This document shows positions 1 through 11,529 of a stretch of 64,000 nucleotides of DNA, piece by piece (within the stretch, counting starts at the first letter, position 1; every line of letters starts with the position of its first letter). The stretch spans positions 176,584,266-176,648,265 of the forward strand of contig OY986435.1 of the NCBI GenBank assembly GCA_963920525.1, in the 5' to 3' direction. The DNA is from Dichetophora obliterata. Lineage: Eukaryota; Arthropoda; Insecta; Diptera; Sciomyzidae. A program made the position numbers and the translations under genes. The notes under the pieces are model-generated. The model saw only the letters and a list, made by a program, of their open reading frames with translations. It had not been told where the DNA came from and did not search any database.

Positions 1-1504
1 TGGCGCGCCCTAATTTTATGTTTAACAAACTAATCAAATCAAAACAAAAAACCCGAAACAAAAATATGTACATACATATTCAAAATGAAAACCAATTTCA
101 CATGAAATTGAAAATTTGGGAGCAGTCGTTATTGGTGGTGACATAAAGAAACATGCGGATGCGTTAAGCGGCGACGCTTGGGCCGGCTTGCATTGCGAAT
201 GTAAAACAAGTCAACGGGTGCGAGAGCACGTTCGACTCAAATACAAATACGGTGGTGGTGAAACAATAGAAATGCACGCGACAACAACAACAACAGAAAG
301 TACAGCATAACATCATGCATAGACCGACAAACCTATAGACAGACAGACGTATAGCTAGACCGACCAAACTACGTACCACTTTTCAAATGGGGACAATTGA
401 ATATGGGTGCAGTGGCGGCGTCAACAGTTCCAAATGCATTTGAATCTGAGAAGTTCAGAAAAGAAAATTGCAAAATACTGTTGTAGACAATTTCTTGAAC
501 GTACCATATAAGTAGTAACAATTTTACAATCTCTTGATATATTTTTGCATTGAGTTTTGCGATAGTTTTGCTCTTTCGTTTTTTGCTCATTCTGCCCATT
601 TGAGCAAAGTTAAATATATTTTACCCAACTTGTCGCAATTTCGTAATGTTTTTAAACATTTTCAATTGATAAAAAAAAATTAAGTGAATTGTTTTGATGA
701 CGTTATATTTTAAGTCGCAGCAACTGCTGCTTGCGACTAAAGCTAGTTGACGCATAAAGATCAAGGCTGTTTGTAAAATTGTTTGGTTTTATGAATGAAT
801 ATAATAATAATTTTGAAATATAACGAGCAAGAAACAAGAGCTGCTGTCGCTGTGGTTGTTAGTGTTGTTGTTCTTGTTTTTGTTGTAAACAAAGACACTA
901 TTCTACGCTTCGTTTCGTTTCACAATTGAATGTTTATACTAATTTTTTTGAGCGTACCAACGAATAAATAAATGAATGAATGAATGAACGAGCTGAATGC
1001 ATAAATGGTTGTAAATATTTCTGGTTGTTGTTTTAAGCAGGAAATGCTTGTTGTTGTTGCTGCAACGCATGCTTTAATTATTGCTTAAAATTGTGCTTTT
1101 ATCAATGAATTTTTTTTTAAAGAATTTTGGTTGCCGAATTTCTTTTAAAGCTCAACCCCCAAACAAAATAGGGCCGAGCTGGCTGCAGCTAATGTCAAAA
1201 ATCAAAAAAATCTAGCTCAAGTTCTACCAAATACTTAATTTGATCGAAATGACTTGAGCGAGCTTGTCTTTAAGTTATTGAAAATATTCGTCAGTTTGTA
1301 TATGAATTTGTTTTGTTTGGATTTTTCAGTAAAATTTGTAATAACAGAAATGAATCGCGAAAATAAGTTAATGTAAATTTTATTTAAATTCTTTTGAAAG
1401 AAAAAACAGCTGATTCCTTACGGAACATTCGATTCAAATAGCTTTGGCAGCAGCCAGATCAAGTTAACGAAACTTGACGAAAAAGCGGGCTTGGGCAATT
1501 ATGG
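1..1504. other. Unassigned flank, no gene seen
   Basis: No supported coding region. A GC-richer block at about 100-420 holds a short CAA run near 279-295 and looks like unique fly DNA rather than a repeat. TTG-rich stretches occur near 850-890 and 1021-1065, and an ATGA tandem run at about 970-988. The short open frames here start at non-ATG codons or are translated triplet repeats. Confidence 0.6.
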
Positions 1505-3078
1505 TTTGTACGCAGTGATGCCAACTGGGGATTCCCCCATTTTGGGCGGAATTAAGACTCGATGAGGGAGTGGGGAAATAAGTAAATTTTTGGAGGAATT
1601 CTTAGTTCATGTAAAAATCATACAAAATTAAAAAAATTTTCTTTTTGGTATGATTAGAAAGTTTTACCCCATCTCATTAAAAAGCAAAGTTGGCAACTTG
1701 CATTTCTTCTGCTTTCCTTTTTTGACATTCGCCTTGGCTTATTTCAAGTTGAAAAGTTTAAACTTTCAGCTTTTGCCTCACATCTGCTTGTATTGGTTTG
1801 CTACATTTTTGTGCGCTAGTTTATTAGAAGTTTTACGATAAGAGAAATATATACAAACTATTCTATCAATATAGTGAAGGTATAAAACTATTTCTAGCTA
1901 AATCCCTATACCTTTGTTTTTAATAAAGTGTTCTAAACAGCAAATAAGCAAAATGCCCAAGGAAACCAAAGCTTACTCAAGAATTTATCAAAACTCTTGG
2001 GAGGAAAATCCTAAATGCAGCATTTGGCTTAAGCCTAGCAGACGTGTCAAGGAATATTATTGCACTTTTTGCGACACTCAAGGTAGCAAAAAGTCCAAAA
2101 GTCATAAAGCAAATGGAAAATTGCTGAAAAACCAGGCGACAATTTCATCTAGTTTTGCTAGTTCATCTTCTTTGCTGGCTTATATAAAGCGTGCTGAACT
2201 ACATCTAGCTGTCTTTGCAGTCAAACACAATTTATCATTCAACATAATTCCTCATTTATGTGTATGTATAAAAGAACTTAATAAAGACTTTGGTACTTAT
2301 ATAAAGGACATGTCGAAACGAACGAAAGGCACTATGCTAGTTAAAAACGTATTAGGTGAAACAAGTGAAGAGAATACAATAAGTAAAATAAGGACTTTAA
2401 AGTTTTCCATCCTTTTAGACGAAAGTAGAGATCGAAGCAACAAAAAAACTTTAGCTGGCGTAGCAAGACTTACTGACGTAGATCTGAAGCACACAGACTA
2501 CTTTTATTATTTTTGGAAGAAGTTGAAGATGCGTTTGCTCGGGGCTTAGTAATTTTCTTTTAAATTTTTTCAAAAAACACCAACTACCCTAAAATAACTG
2601 TATTGGCTATGGCACAGATGGAGATAATGCAATGTGTGGTTCGAAATCATCAAAAAGCACTTTTCTTAAAGAAAAACATCCGGACATGATATATGTAAAA
2701 TGTGCGGCTCATTCGATACATTTATGCGCGCAAAAAGCTTCCAAAAAGTTGCCGGCATTTTTAGAGGAACTAAACGCAGAGAAAAGACATGGTTGAGACA
2801 TGATTACGGCAATAATAGTTTTTTTACTAAAATTATTGTACTATTTCTGCAAACACAAATTTTTGCCTTAATAAAGTCATTATTTACTAATAATGGTGCC
2901 AAAAATAACATAATAATTGAAATCATAACATCATTGAAATCGTCAACATACTATGATTGCCTCAACTATTATTTGCAACAAAAATGTTGCAGTTCTGTCA
3001 ATTATTATAAATGTGAATATTATTATAGAGACAAATATATTAAAATTTTGAATGTTTGTCTGAACTATTGTTTGATTG

Positions 3079-3212
3079 TTGACAAACGAAGCAGAACATA
3101 ACCAAAAATCGAAAGAATTTATTGTGTCTGTACAGTATGCAGGAAAAACTTTCACTTCTTTTAGACACAATAAGTTTTATCGATTCCTGGTATGTGCCGT
3201 TTCGTTTGTCAA
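3079..3212. repeat. Hairpin with ~50-bp arms inside copy A
   Basis: Bases 3079-3129 and 3163-3212 are imperfect inverted copies. Both begin TTGACAAACGAA and end TTATTGTGTCT when read toward the centre. The 33-bp loop holds nothing recognisable. It may be a small nested MITE or a structural part of the host element. Confidence 0.6.
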
Positions 3213-3388
3213 CTGTTCAATTATCGTACATTATCTTGTGATCGCCTTATCCTAAAAACAGCACGCAGAAAAGTGACTGAAAGAAAGTGAAGTGAAAAGT
3301 ACTTACCGTAAATATATTTCGCAATTCTGACCATATTTTATTTATCACACATATTGCTATTTTTGTGTAGTCAGGCAAGCGGTAGTAG

Positions 3389-3532
3389 CGGCTGTGGCCT
3401 ACTGGTAGTGTGCGTGGCTCGTAAGCGAAAAAGCCGCGATTTAAACCCCAGCTTGGACAGAAAATTTTATCAAATGATTTTTCAATTGATTTAATATTTC
3501 TGTTCAGCTCAGACAATAGCAAACCTCTGGAG
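3389..3532 (+). repeat. tRNA-derived SINE head inside copy A
   Basis: The segment has a tRNA-like layout: an A-box-like GGCCTACTGGTAG region near 3396-3408 and a degenerate B box (GATTTAAACCCC) near 3438-3449. A SINE body follows with GGACAGAAAATTTT, TTCAATTGAT and TTTCTGTTCAG. The order matches the complete SINE at 31696-32035 and the head at 18389-18526. The 3' half is absent. The sequence probably no longer transcribes from this decayed promoter. Confidence 0.65.
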
Positions 3533-5433
3533 ATATAATAATAGCTTGGAGTGCATAAAAATAAAAAAAATAAAATTATTGTTTCAATAATATTCTGGAT
3601 CCTAAAAAATTCATAATATAGTTGTTGCAATTATTCTATTTTCGACCCAATAAGAGAATAATGATTGTTTCAATAATATTTTGGTACCTACAAAAAAGTT
3701 CCTTTTCTAAATATAGTTGTTGTAATCATTTTATCATGTTAGCAACAATCATAATCCGAATCATACTATGATCCTCTTAAAACATTGTTGTTGCGACTAT
3801 GTTTTTTCTCTGCGTGTAATGCGTTTGATTCCTGCTTACTTTTCGCACAGTCCTAAACGTGCACAAATGTTTGAAGGCTTTCATGAACTTTGGAACGTAT
3901 CAACTCAAGCTTATTCATCCGTCTCTTACTCGATGGCTTGCATTAAGAGTCTGTGGATCGAATAAATAGTCAGTGAAAAGCACTGCAAGCATTTTTTCGA
4001 ACTCAAGCTGCATTTAAATCAAACTCCACAAATAATTTTATAGACCAATCCCTTCAAAACCCAGTAACCCCACTTTATTTCGAGTTCTTAGAATACGTTT
4101 TGGCCTATTTTTCATCTCTGAATTTAGAAATGCAGAGCGAGAGTCTCCAAATTCACTCACTGTATACAAATATTGAATTCCTGTTTAAAGTTTTTTCTGG
4201 AAATTTTTTGAAAACAGAGTGTTATCTAAACCAGCAGATATATGATGTAGATTTTGAGAGTGAGAACAATTACTCATGCCTTAATGATTGTTATTTTGGT
4301 GGAAAAGTTGAAAATACATCATGTAACACAAATATTGGGTACGATAAAATGTCTGTTTTTAACAAGCGGTGTATTGATTTTTATATTGAGTCGTTAGTCC
4401 AAATAAAACTTCGATTTTGTAGTAGTCATCAACAAATTTTAAAGCATTGTAAATTATTGGACGCAAAAGAAATTAAAACTCAAAAATCAATTGAACTTTT
4501 GGCCACTCTTTTACCTCATGTAATAACCAATGAAGAACTTATAGCAATTAATAACAAATATCGCTGATTAAAAGTAAGTGAATTTGAAAATGATGAAACA
4601 AATGGTTTTTGGCCTTACATTGCGAGCTTAAAACATAGAGATGAAAAACCAATGTTCCCAATTTTAAGTAAACTGGTTCAACATATTTTCACTTTGCCGC
4701 ATTTTACGGCTTCTGTGGAAAGAATATTTTCTCAAAAAAATTTGAACAAAACGGCATTAAGAAATAGATTATCGACAGAAGTCGTAAGAGCTATTCTACA
4801 TACAAAAACCTTTCTCAAAGATATTAATTTTGTATTAGCCGATAAACATTTAAATAAGTTTAATCAGGTAATATACGATCACAAGAAGTGATTACAAGAA
4901 GTTAGCTTGGTTTTTTATTTAATTTATTAAAAAAACCAATACCAAATCTCTAAAATGTAGTACATTTAAAAATATTTTAAAAAAGTTGATTTTTATAAAA
5001 TATTTTTATAGTTTTTAGTATATAGCTTTTTTATAGTGAATATATAAGAATTATTGCAATGCTTTAAAAAAGTAAAACATTTCATAACATGTTTATACTT
5101 AAATGCCAAATGATATATTCTAGCAATTTCTTTTAGTCTATTTTATGCTATGTTTTTATGTTAGTTTTGAAAAATATTTTCTCAAATTTTTTTACTGATA
5201 AAAATATTTACTATTAGAACCTGTTTTGAAGTAAATATACTTTTTCCAGGGGGAATCGGTTGCAAAATGGGGGAATTTTATCGCCAGAATTGGGGACTTT
5301 GATTGAAACGAGTTGGCAGCCCTGTTCGTAAGCATAGTTTCTATGTATTCGTGTAAAATTGGACATTAGCTAGAGCCAGCTCGAGCCTATTATGTTTGGG
5401 CCATAAGATAGATGTCCCTTAATCCTTACTTAA

Positions 5434-6153
5434 GGGCTGGTTCTCATGAAACTCTACCTAAAAACTCAATTATTTTTTTTTAATTTTTCGATAGCTTATG
5501 ATGTGTAGAATATGTTCCCAAAGCGGTTTGACCAATAACGATTGACTAAAATATTTATCACGTACAAAAGGAGCCCATATTTTCGTAAATGAACTTGAAA
5601 AAATAGTTAACCAAATCATAAAACGCGTGTTCTGAAAAATCATGTGTTCAAACTGGTCTCCACAATATTGCAAGAACTTCTGTATAAATTTACTTGGATT
5701 AATTTTTATATTATTGTAGATAAAATTTATTGGATCCTAAACCGGAATTAAAATAATATTGGCTGGTTGGTTTTTTATAACATGTTAAAAAGCGAAAAAT
5801 GTGAAAAAACGCTGCTAAAAATTCTCATATCCGTTATTATTGTAATTTTAAACTATTTATAAATATTATAGTTTCAAGCTCCAATGAATTTTATATAATT
5901 TATACAATTTTTTGTTTTTTTTTATAAAAGATGGCATGAACATGTTGTGCGATTTAGACTGTTATGATACCTTTGAACGTGACGTTTGACGGTGTATTGA
6001 AACTTCTCAATACAAAAAATAAAAAACATTTTCTCTGCTTTAAGAATCAATAAATAACTGCCAAAAAACTCAAGGTGTTCATTTTCTGCCTTCTATAGAA
6101 AACAAAATCAAGAACATCACCGTGTTTTTGGACCTCTAGATGAGAACCTGCCC
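5434..6153. mobile_element. Non-autonomous element between TTAA sites
   Basis: TTAA at 5430-5433 and 6154-6157 flanks inverted ends: GGGCTGGTTCTCAT at the left and GGGCAGGTTCTCAT at the right when reversed. The interior is AT-rich with no transposase. TTAA duplication fits piggyBac or Kolobok types; the GGG start is unlike the usual piggyBac CCC start. Two other TTAA-flanked elements with GG starts occur at 23584-23915 and 28960-29348. Confidence 0.6.
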
Positions 6154-6199
6154 TTAAGATAAATAATAATAACAAGGAACTGGTTGTTTAACAATAATA

Positions 6200-6760
6200 T
6201 TTCCATTTAAAAAACATGGAAACATTACAAATGCACGTTTTTAAGTATGAAAAACTAACTTTAATCAGATTTCTTACGAAGATCATTAAACCTTAAGTGG
6301 TACACCTCAAAAAATTTACACTACCAGTACATCTGGTCCCAGGAACCACGCCAACTAAAATGCTAAAACTTATTTAAAAATTCATGTTGTTGTTTTTAAG
6401 AACTTCTTATATAAAGTTTTTTCTTCCTATTAAATAATAATTTTTTAGTTCGTTTGAATAATTGAATTGAATCGAAATTAATTTTGAATTGAATTATTTG
6501 AAAAATAAACTCTTTGTTTTTTGTGGTCCCACAGACCAAGAGTATCAGTAAAGGGTTAAGTTAATTAGGAAAAGACTTTGAATTTACACATCTTATCCTT
6601 TTCAGATCACTTCCAAAAGCAATTATCTATAGTGTATAGTACTATTTCAGGAAAATATTTACCTTCATATCGGATGATAACATATGCTCCTTTTTAATAT
6701 ACTTCTGCTTCTTTTTTGTCCTCTATTATTTCCGTATTTTTTGAGTTTGAATTATTTTAA
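6200..6760 (+). repeat. Unclassified dispersed repeat, copy 1
   Basis: This stretch matches 33575-33960 in the opposite orientation. Shared landmarks, in order, are ACTAAC..TAATCAGATT, CTTACGAAGATCAT, TTATCCTTTTCAGATCACTTCC, CAGGAAAATATTT, GATGATAACATA and TTTTTTGTCCTCTATTA. Copy 1 has about 240 extra bases between 6300 and 6540. No open frame or terminal structure was found, so it may be part of a longer unrecognised element. Confidence 0.55.
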
Positions 6761-7019
6761 ATATTTTTCTTTTTAGTTTCCTTATTTTTCAAGTTGCATG
6801 CATATACCATGATATGCATGCTGCATTGCTGCTACGGCAGTTCATTTGGCAGACATGTACATGCCTAAAGAAAAAAGATATAAATGAGTATGAAGGCGAG
6901 CGTGTTTCCTGTCCTTCCGAGGCATGTTGCCGGCAGACATACAACAAGGATTCTTTTCCAACTGGGTTGGAAATACACTAAATCTGCGCCCACTTTTTAG
7001 TAATAATTTTAATACCTGA
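6761..7019. other. Unassigned, slightly GC-richer stretch
   Basis: No coding remnant recognised. The block around 6890-6990 is less AT-rich than its surroundings, but no motif could be assigned. Confidence 0.4.
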
Positions 7020-8170
7020 GATGTTCATGTTTGGATAGTGAAATTTAAATAATGCCACGCCCACTTTTACCTCCCATTTATCTTAAAATATAAAAAAGGG
7101 ATGTATGCATATATGTAAGTGGGAATGTGTGTATATTTAAGAGGGGCACAAGCACTATACAAATGACTTACAAATCATAAGCTCTGCTTTCAAATACTTC
7201 CAGTCTTTTACTCCAGGTATAAAATATGGTTTGTTTTTTTATTTGCTTATATAAGAATTTACAAACAGATGCTAGGGCAAACACTAGGTAAAAATGGGTC
7301 GCTGATGCCAAATCCATTGTAAGAATTTACAAATTCCAAAATTTATTTAACAATAGGGTTGCCACCTTTATATCTGCGATTTCGATGCTGGGGCATACTA
7401 GGTAAAAATGGGTCGCTGATACCAAATCCGTTGTCAGAATTAACAAATGCCAAAATTTATTTGACAATAGGGCTGCCACCTTAAAATTTTGTATTGTTGC
7501 GATTTCGAAGCTGGGGCAAATACTGCTCTGAGTAAAAATGGGTCGCTGATTCCAATTATGCGACCAGCGCATCTACAAAGAATGAATAAGACTGCTTCTA
7601 GCTGATCGACACTGAAGCAAGCACTCGCCGTGCATGCTATGATTTTCCGTTACTTTGCTGTATTGTCGCATTATGTTTTGATATTCTGTTTCACAACATA
7701 ACATAAGTGCTGTTGTTACTGTAGCGAAAATCATTTCAAATTATGAAGTGTTTATTTCGGGACTGAGCTTCACTGAAATGCAGTACTATACAGTTGTGAA
7801 GTGGCACAAATAGAATGCTTTGACCAGCTCTTTAGTGTATATCAAGAAAAGACTCCGAAACTGCTATACTAATTTTTATGTAATTTTCAGGAAAACTGTA
7901 GAGAAGTCTTAAGAGTGTTCCTATAAAGTCTAATGCCAATTATAAAAGGGGCGTGGCACCTCAAGCATACCCAGCATTTTCGATATCGAATAGTTGTGGA
8001 ACTACAGGTCGCACAGCCTCGCAATTCAGTATGTTTCGCAGATAACATTTTATGGGCTTTTTACAAGGGAGTGTGGCATCTCTCATACAACCAAAATTGG
8101 CGTTATCAAATAGTTTCAGTACTCAGCATTCGACCCGGCTGGGTTTCTGCTTGTTCTAAAATAAAAGTAA
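7020..8170. mobile_element. Helitron-like non-coding debris
   Basis: The stretch contains phrases typical of the non-coding part of the Helitron at 26681-28596, such as CCACGCCCACTTTTA (7056-7070) and GGGGCGTGGCACCTC (7949-7963; compare about 27449). No TC start or CTAG hairpin end was located, so limits are approximate and the assignment is tentative. Confidence 0.4.
7270..7570. repeat. ~115-bp tandem repeat, about 2.5 units
   Basis: Three successive copies of a unit carry GCTGGGGCA, GTAAAAATGGGTCGCTGAT, CCAAAATTTATTT and CAATAGGG.TGCCACCTT. Unit starts are near 7270, 7388 and 7510; the last unit is partial. Open frames across it on the minus strand are products of the repeat. It lies inside Helitron-like sequence, where internal tandem units are common. 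Confidence 0.75.
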
Positions 8171-10149
8171 ACTTAATATATTTCGATGGTCACGAAATAA
8201 ATGGTTTACTAAAACCGAAAAAAATTATTTTTAGGTTTTTTCTTTTAGTTTTTTACTTTTAGTTTTTTAAGCGTCTTAAATCAAATGCATTTTTTTATCT
8301 TGATACAATTTATTACGAACTAAGATTTTTCTTTTCGTTTTCGATATTTTTTTAAGAGCAGCAACATTTTTTCATCTACCCACTTCAACTCAGAGAAAGT
8401 AAAAATCTTCTAGAAAAAACCCGTTTAAATTCTCACACTACCAAATGAAAATATTGACATTATCTCTTAGAGTTACATAAATATTTGCACCAAATTCTTT
8501 TGAAGTCACCGAGTTCATAAACCTCTGCATGATGCAATTCAGATTAGTGTTTTTTTTTAATTTCTTTTTTCTCAAAGCTGATATTTACATCACCAACAAA
8601 CATTTCATTAACAGCTGTCAACGGGGTGGCAACGCCTTCGCACATCTCCACATTGCTTGCAATCAGTGCGGCGACATGTGAGCTATATGAATTCATGTGC
8701 TGCTGCTGCCACACGCTTCATCCAAACAACAACAGCAACACAAAGCAGAAGAGTTCATTCAACCAAATGCCAGAGTAACAGCAACAGTTAAAGCAGCTGC
8801 AATGTTGCATGCATGCAACCACCCACCCTCTTACGTCTGTCAGCCTACGTGTGCTGTTGACTTGGGTGTCTGCCCGTCCATCCATCCGTCCGTTCGTTCG
8901 TTCCAGCGCTCATCAGTTAGTCAGCCATCGTTCGTCATGATTTAGCCTTGAATCACAAAAAACCAAATAGTAGTTGACTTTGCCATTCATACATACATTC
9001 AAGCTTAGGATTTCTTTTATAGTACTCGAGCATGTTGCTCAGATCGTTTTTCCAACAATTGAGTTCAAGTTGGTATAAAAACAAAAAACAGTTTCTAAAA
9101 ATGTTTAGAAAACTCGTTTTTTCTCTTTTGTTGATGTTGCTAATAATGCAGTTGCAGCAACTTTTAATTTTATTTTATATTGTCAATTGTTTGTTACATT
9201 ACCTTTGTTTTTTTATCGCAGAAATTCGTGTTGCTGTTATTGAATTTTCGATTTGATTTAAATGCCAATTCGTAACAATTCCATTCAACAATCTTTGTTT
9301 TTCTTTTGTTTTTACCTTCATCTTCGTTTGCATAGCTTGAATGTTGCATTTCGTTAATTTCGGGTTTGTAGCGTTTGTGTGTGCTTCCCAGTTGCTTGCT
9401 GCAACAGTTGGGGAATGTCATTGTCAATGTTGTTGCTGTCGTCGTCACTTTTGTCATCGCTGTTGTAGTCTTGCGCTTAGCATTTGGCTGGCAACTAAGT
9501 TGTTGCAATCGCTGCATTTTTGGTCTCAGTTTACATCATAACGACCACATGTTTCAATTTTAAAATTGATGATTATAGCTTCGTCGTCGTTGTTGTTGTT
9601 GTTATTAGTAGGTATTACTGTTGTTGCTTTTCATCGCTGCATGCAATAAAATTGTTGTTTTATCGAATTAACTGCATGTGAAAGTGAAATTTTGACCAAA
9701 ATTCGTTGTGAAAACCTAATACGTAATTAATATCAAAGATTTCTCTCAAGTATGAAATAAAATCTGGTGATGTATTTTCTATACAGCGAATTTTTCTATG
9801 CAACGAGTAAAAATTTGCAGCTGTAAGTTGCATTTTTGATCTCCAAGCAATGAACATATTTGAAATCATTGTTCATTATGCATTCATGTGAAACTTCTTA
9901 CGTTAACAACATATCATATTTAAAGGTATTCGTCAAACGTTAAAAATGAAAAATGCAATAAAAAAACCAAGTAATATAACTAATATTTTTGACAATAGTC
10001 CCCGTGTTAACAGATCAAATGGCAGATATCGCAGCAAAATATGGATTTTAATCATTTGTATGTATCAAATTTTCTATATAACAAGCTAATATTCTGGTCC
10101 CTTTAATATTCGCTATAGAATGTTGGACTGTATATAAAAATGTGCTTTT
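8171..10149. other. Unassigned, with simple repeats
   Basis: No supported gene. A GC-richer block at about 8620-8945 contains CAACAACAGCAACA-type runs and a CCGTCCATCCATCC / CGTTCGTTCGTTCC microsatellite near 8873-8905. TTGTTG-rich stretches occur at 9120-9160, 9400-9500 and 9580-9610. The overlapping open frames at 9194-9563 come from these triplet runs. Confidence 0.5.
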
Positions 10150-10720
10150 TATAAAGTTTGTAAAAGCGTTATACGCCGTAATTAAAAACACATGATGGAA
10201 TCAAGGTAAACTTCAATGTTTATGCTAGAATTTTACTACATTATCAAAATTTTACTAAAGTCGCTTTAAATTGAAGACATGAACAAAAACTTATTAAAAT
10301 AAAAAAAAAAAAAAACTTACTAATTTAAGGACCTATGACGTCGTTCAAACAGCTTCAGTTCAATAATATGCACTGTTTTTATTAAAATACCACTTGGAAT
10401 AAACAAATTAAACATTTAGCGCAAAGTTTGCAAACAGCGTTATATGCTGTAATAAAAGAATTTAAAGTGTTATAACTTTTTAAATAGCAAAATGCATACT
10501 TCAGTTTGCATTCTAACCCATAAAATACTAAACTGATAGATAAACGCAGTCAAAAAACAGTAACAAATTAAGAGTTTAAAAATAGCTTAAAAAACATAGG
10601 AATTACAAAGTAATTGAAGCTAACATTAATTAACAACAACTGAAATAAAGCATTCCACTCAAAGTTTTCAAAAACGTTATATGCCGCAATAAGAAACACA
10701 TGCTGCAGAGTTCACCTTAA
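10150..10720. repeat. Three ~250-bp spaced copies of a GCGTTATATGCCGTAATAA motif
   Basis: AGTTTGTAAAAGCGTTATACGCC at about 10157, AGTTTGCAAACAGCGTTATATG near 10424 and AGTTTTCAAAAACGTTATATG near 10662 are variants of one box, each followed by GTAATAA-like bases. Spacing is about 270 and 240 bp. Further copies lie at 17785-18070, near 31000, near 33000 and at 34085-34150. Sequence between boxes is weakly alike, suggesting a decayed tandem family. Confidence 0.6.
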
Positions 10721-11529
10721 ATATCTTTTAATAACAGCTATGAACAGCTAATATTACACAATGACACAATTTGAGGGTCATCACGGGATCGCAGAAAATT
10801 TCAAAACAAGGTAAAAGTATACCTTAAATAGAAACGATTTGCTAAAGGGCTTTGAAAGGATAGCCTGGTTATAGCCGTTGAATTTGCAAACAGCTCAATA
10901 TTTTAATATATTTTCCCTGGATGAAATGTAGAGAAATGTTTGCCAAGGAACCGCCTTGAACATTATGAATAATATGTCCAAAAATATGGAGAGCGTAATA
11001 AACTTCAACGTTATGAACTATCTGGAGCACAACCATATGCTCAGTGACAGTCAATGTTGTTTCCGTAGAGCTAGCTCTACTGGTGATCTTATGGCGTTCT
11101 TAACCGAAGAATGGAATCAATGCGTTTATTTTTTCGGCGAGAGCAGGGTTGTCGCTCTATATCAGTGATTCTCAACCGTTTTTGGTAACGTCCCCTTTCC
11201 ACGTTCACGTGAAACTCGCGCCCCCTTCAACCAATTTTTTTAGTTCAATAAACTTGTCATGTTGTATATAATCTGTTTCAATTTAAAAAATGTTTACATA
11301 AAACATCTTCAAATAAAATAAATAATTATTACTAAAAATGAGATCATTGGTTTTTATAAACCAGATTTCAGTAAATTTTGTAAAAACAATTTATAACACT
11401 TAACATGAATAAACAATTTGAAAAAAACTTTATATAAAAATTTGTTAATTAATTGTCAACAAATCTTTTGATCACATAGTTTTTCATATTTTATTTTAAT
11501 AAATATGTTCTGGTGGTATGTTCTGGGGG

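Larger units (their letters stand above)
2773..3816. mobile_element. TA-flanked terminal-inverted-repeat element, copy A
   Basis: TA at 2771-2772 and 3817-3818 flanks the insert. The left end reads AACGCAGAGAAAAGACAT and the right end, reversed, CACGCAGAGAAAAAACAT. Removing it rejoins the hAT coding sequence from EEL to the YFSHSPKR segment. No transposase is visible, so it is non-autonomous. It shares about 60 bp around TTACCGTAAATATATTTCGC (3304-3323) and an adjacent SINE head with copy B at 18119-19066. Near the right end are repeated CAATAATATT and GTTGTTGCAAT motifs. Confidence 0.75.
1953..4891 (+). pseudogene. hAT transposase, broken by insertion, frameshifts and stops
   Basis: Remnant of the transposase of the surrounding hAT element. 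The first ATG in frame is at 1953. An N-terminal C-x2-C motif (YCTFC, about 2059-2073) may be part of a BED-like DNA-binding finger. After a stop at 2547 the gene resumes in other frames: IGYGTDGDNAMCG at 2602-2640 contains a likely catalytic aspartate, and CAAHSIHLCAQ starts at 2701. The gene is cut at 2771 by a TA-flanked insert and resumes after 3818 with YFSHSPKRAQMF (3837 on) and, after a frameshift, LIHPSLTRWLALR. A middle fragment is open at 4100-4567. The C-terminal hAT dimerisation region, with HFTASVERIFSQ, lies at 4652-4891. It resembles ZBED/SCAND3-like hAT proteins. No functional product is possible. Confidence 0.85.
1513..5324 (+). mobile_element. Decayed hAT DNA transposon with 8-bp target duplication
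   Basis: The left end begins CAGTGATGCCAACT and the right end, read inward on the other strand, begins CAGGGCTGCCAACT. Both continue into CCCCCATTTTG-type sequence. The 8 bases outside the ends are TTTGTACG (1505-1512) and TTCGTAAG (5325-5332), matching at 6 of 8. An 8-bp duplication and CAGNG ends are hallmarks of the hAT superfamily. The body encodes a broken hAT transposase and is interrupted by a later insert at 2773-3816. Mutations in the duplication and the gene indicate an old insertion. Confidence 0.85.

Noticed and set aside
116..310. Open frame in the GC-richer left flank
   Set aside because: Starts at TTG and ends in a translated CAA-type repeat; no motif.
3263..3273. CACGCAGAAAA as a second left end within copy A
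   Set aside because: It is preceded by CAG rather than TA, and the end at 2773 matches the right end better, including the internal AG and ACAT bases.
9194..9563. Overlapping open frames on both strands
   Set aside because: Composition is driven by TTG/CAA triplet runs; no domain signature.
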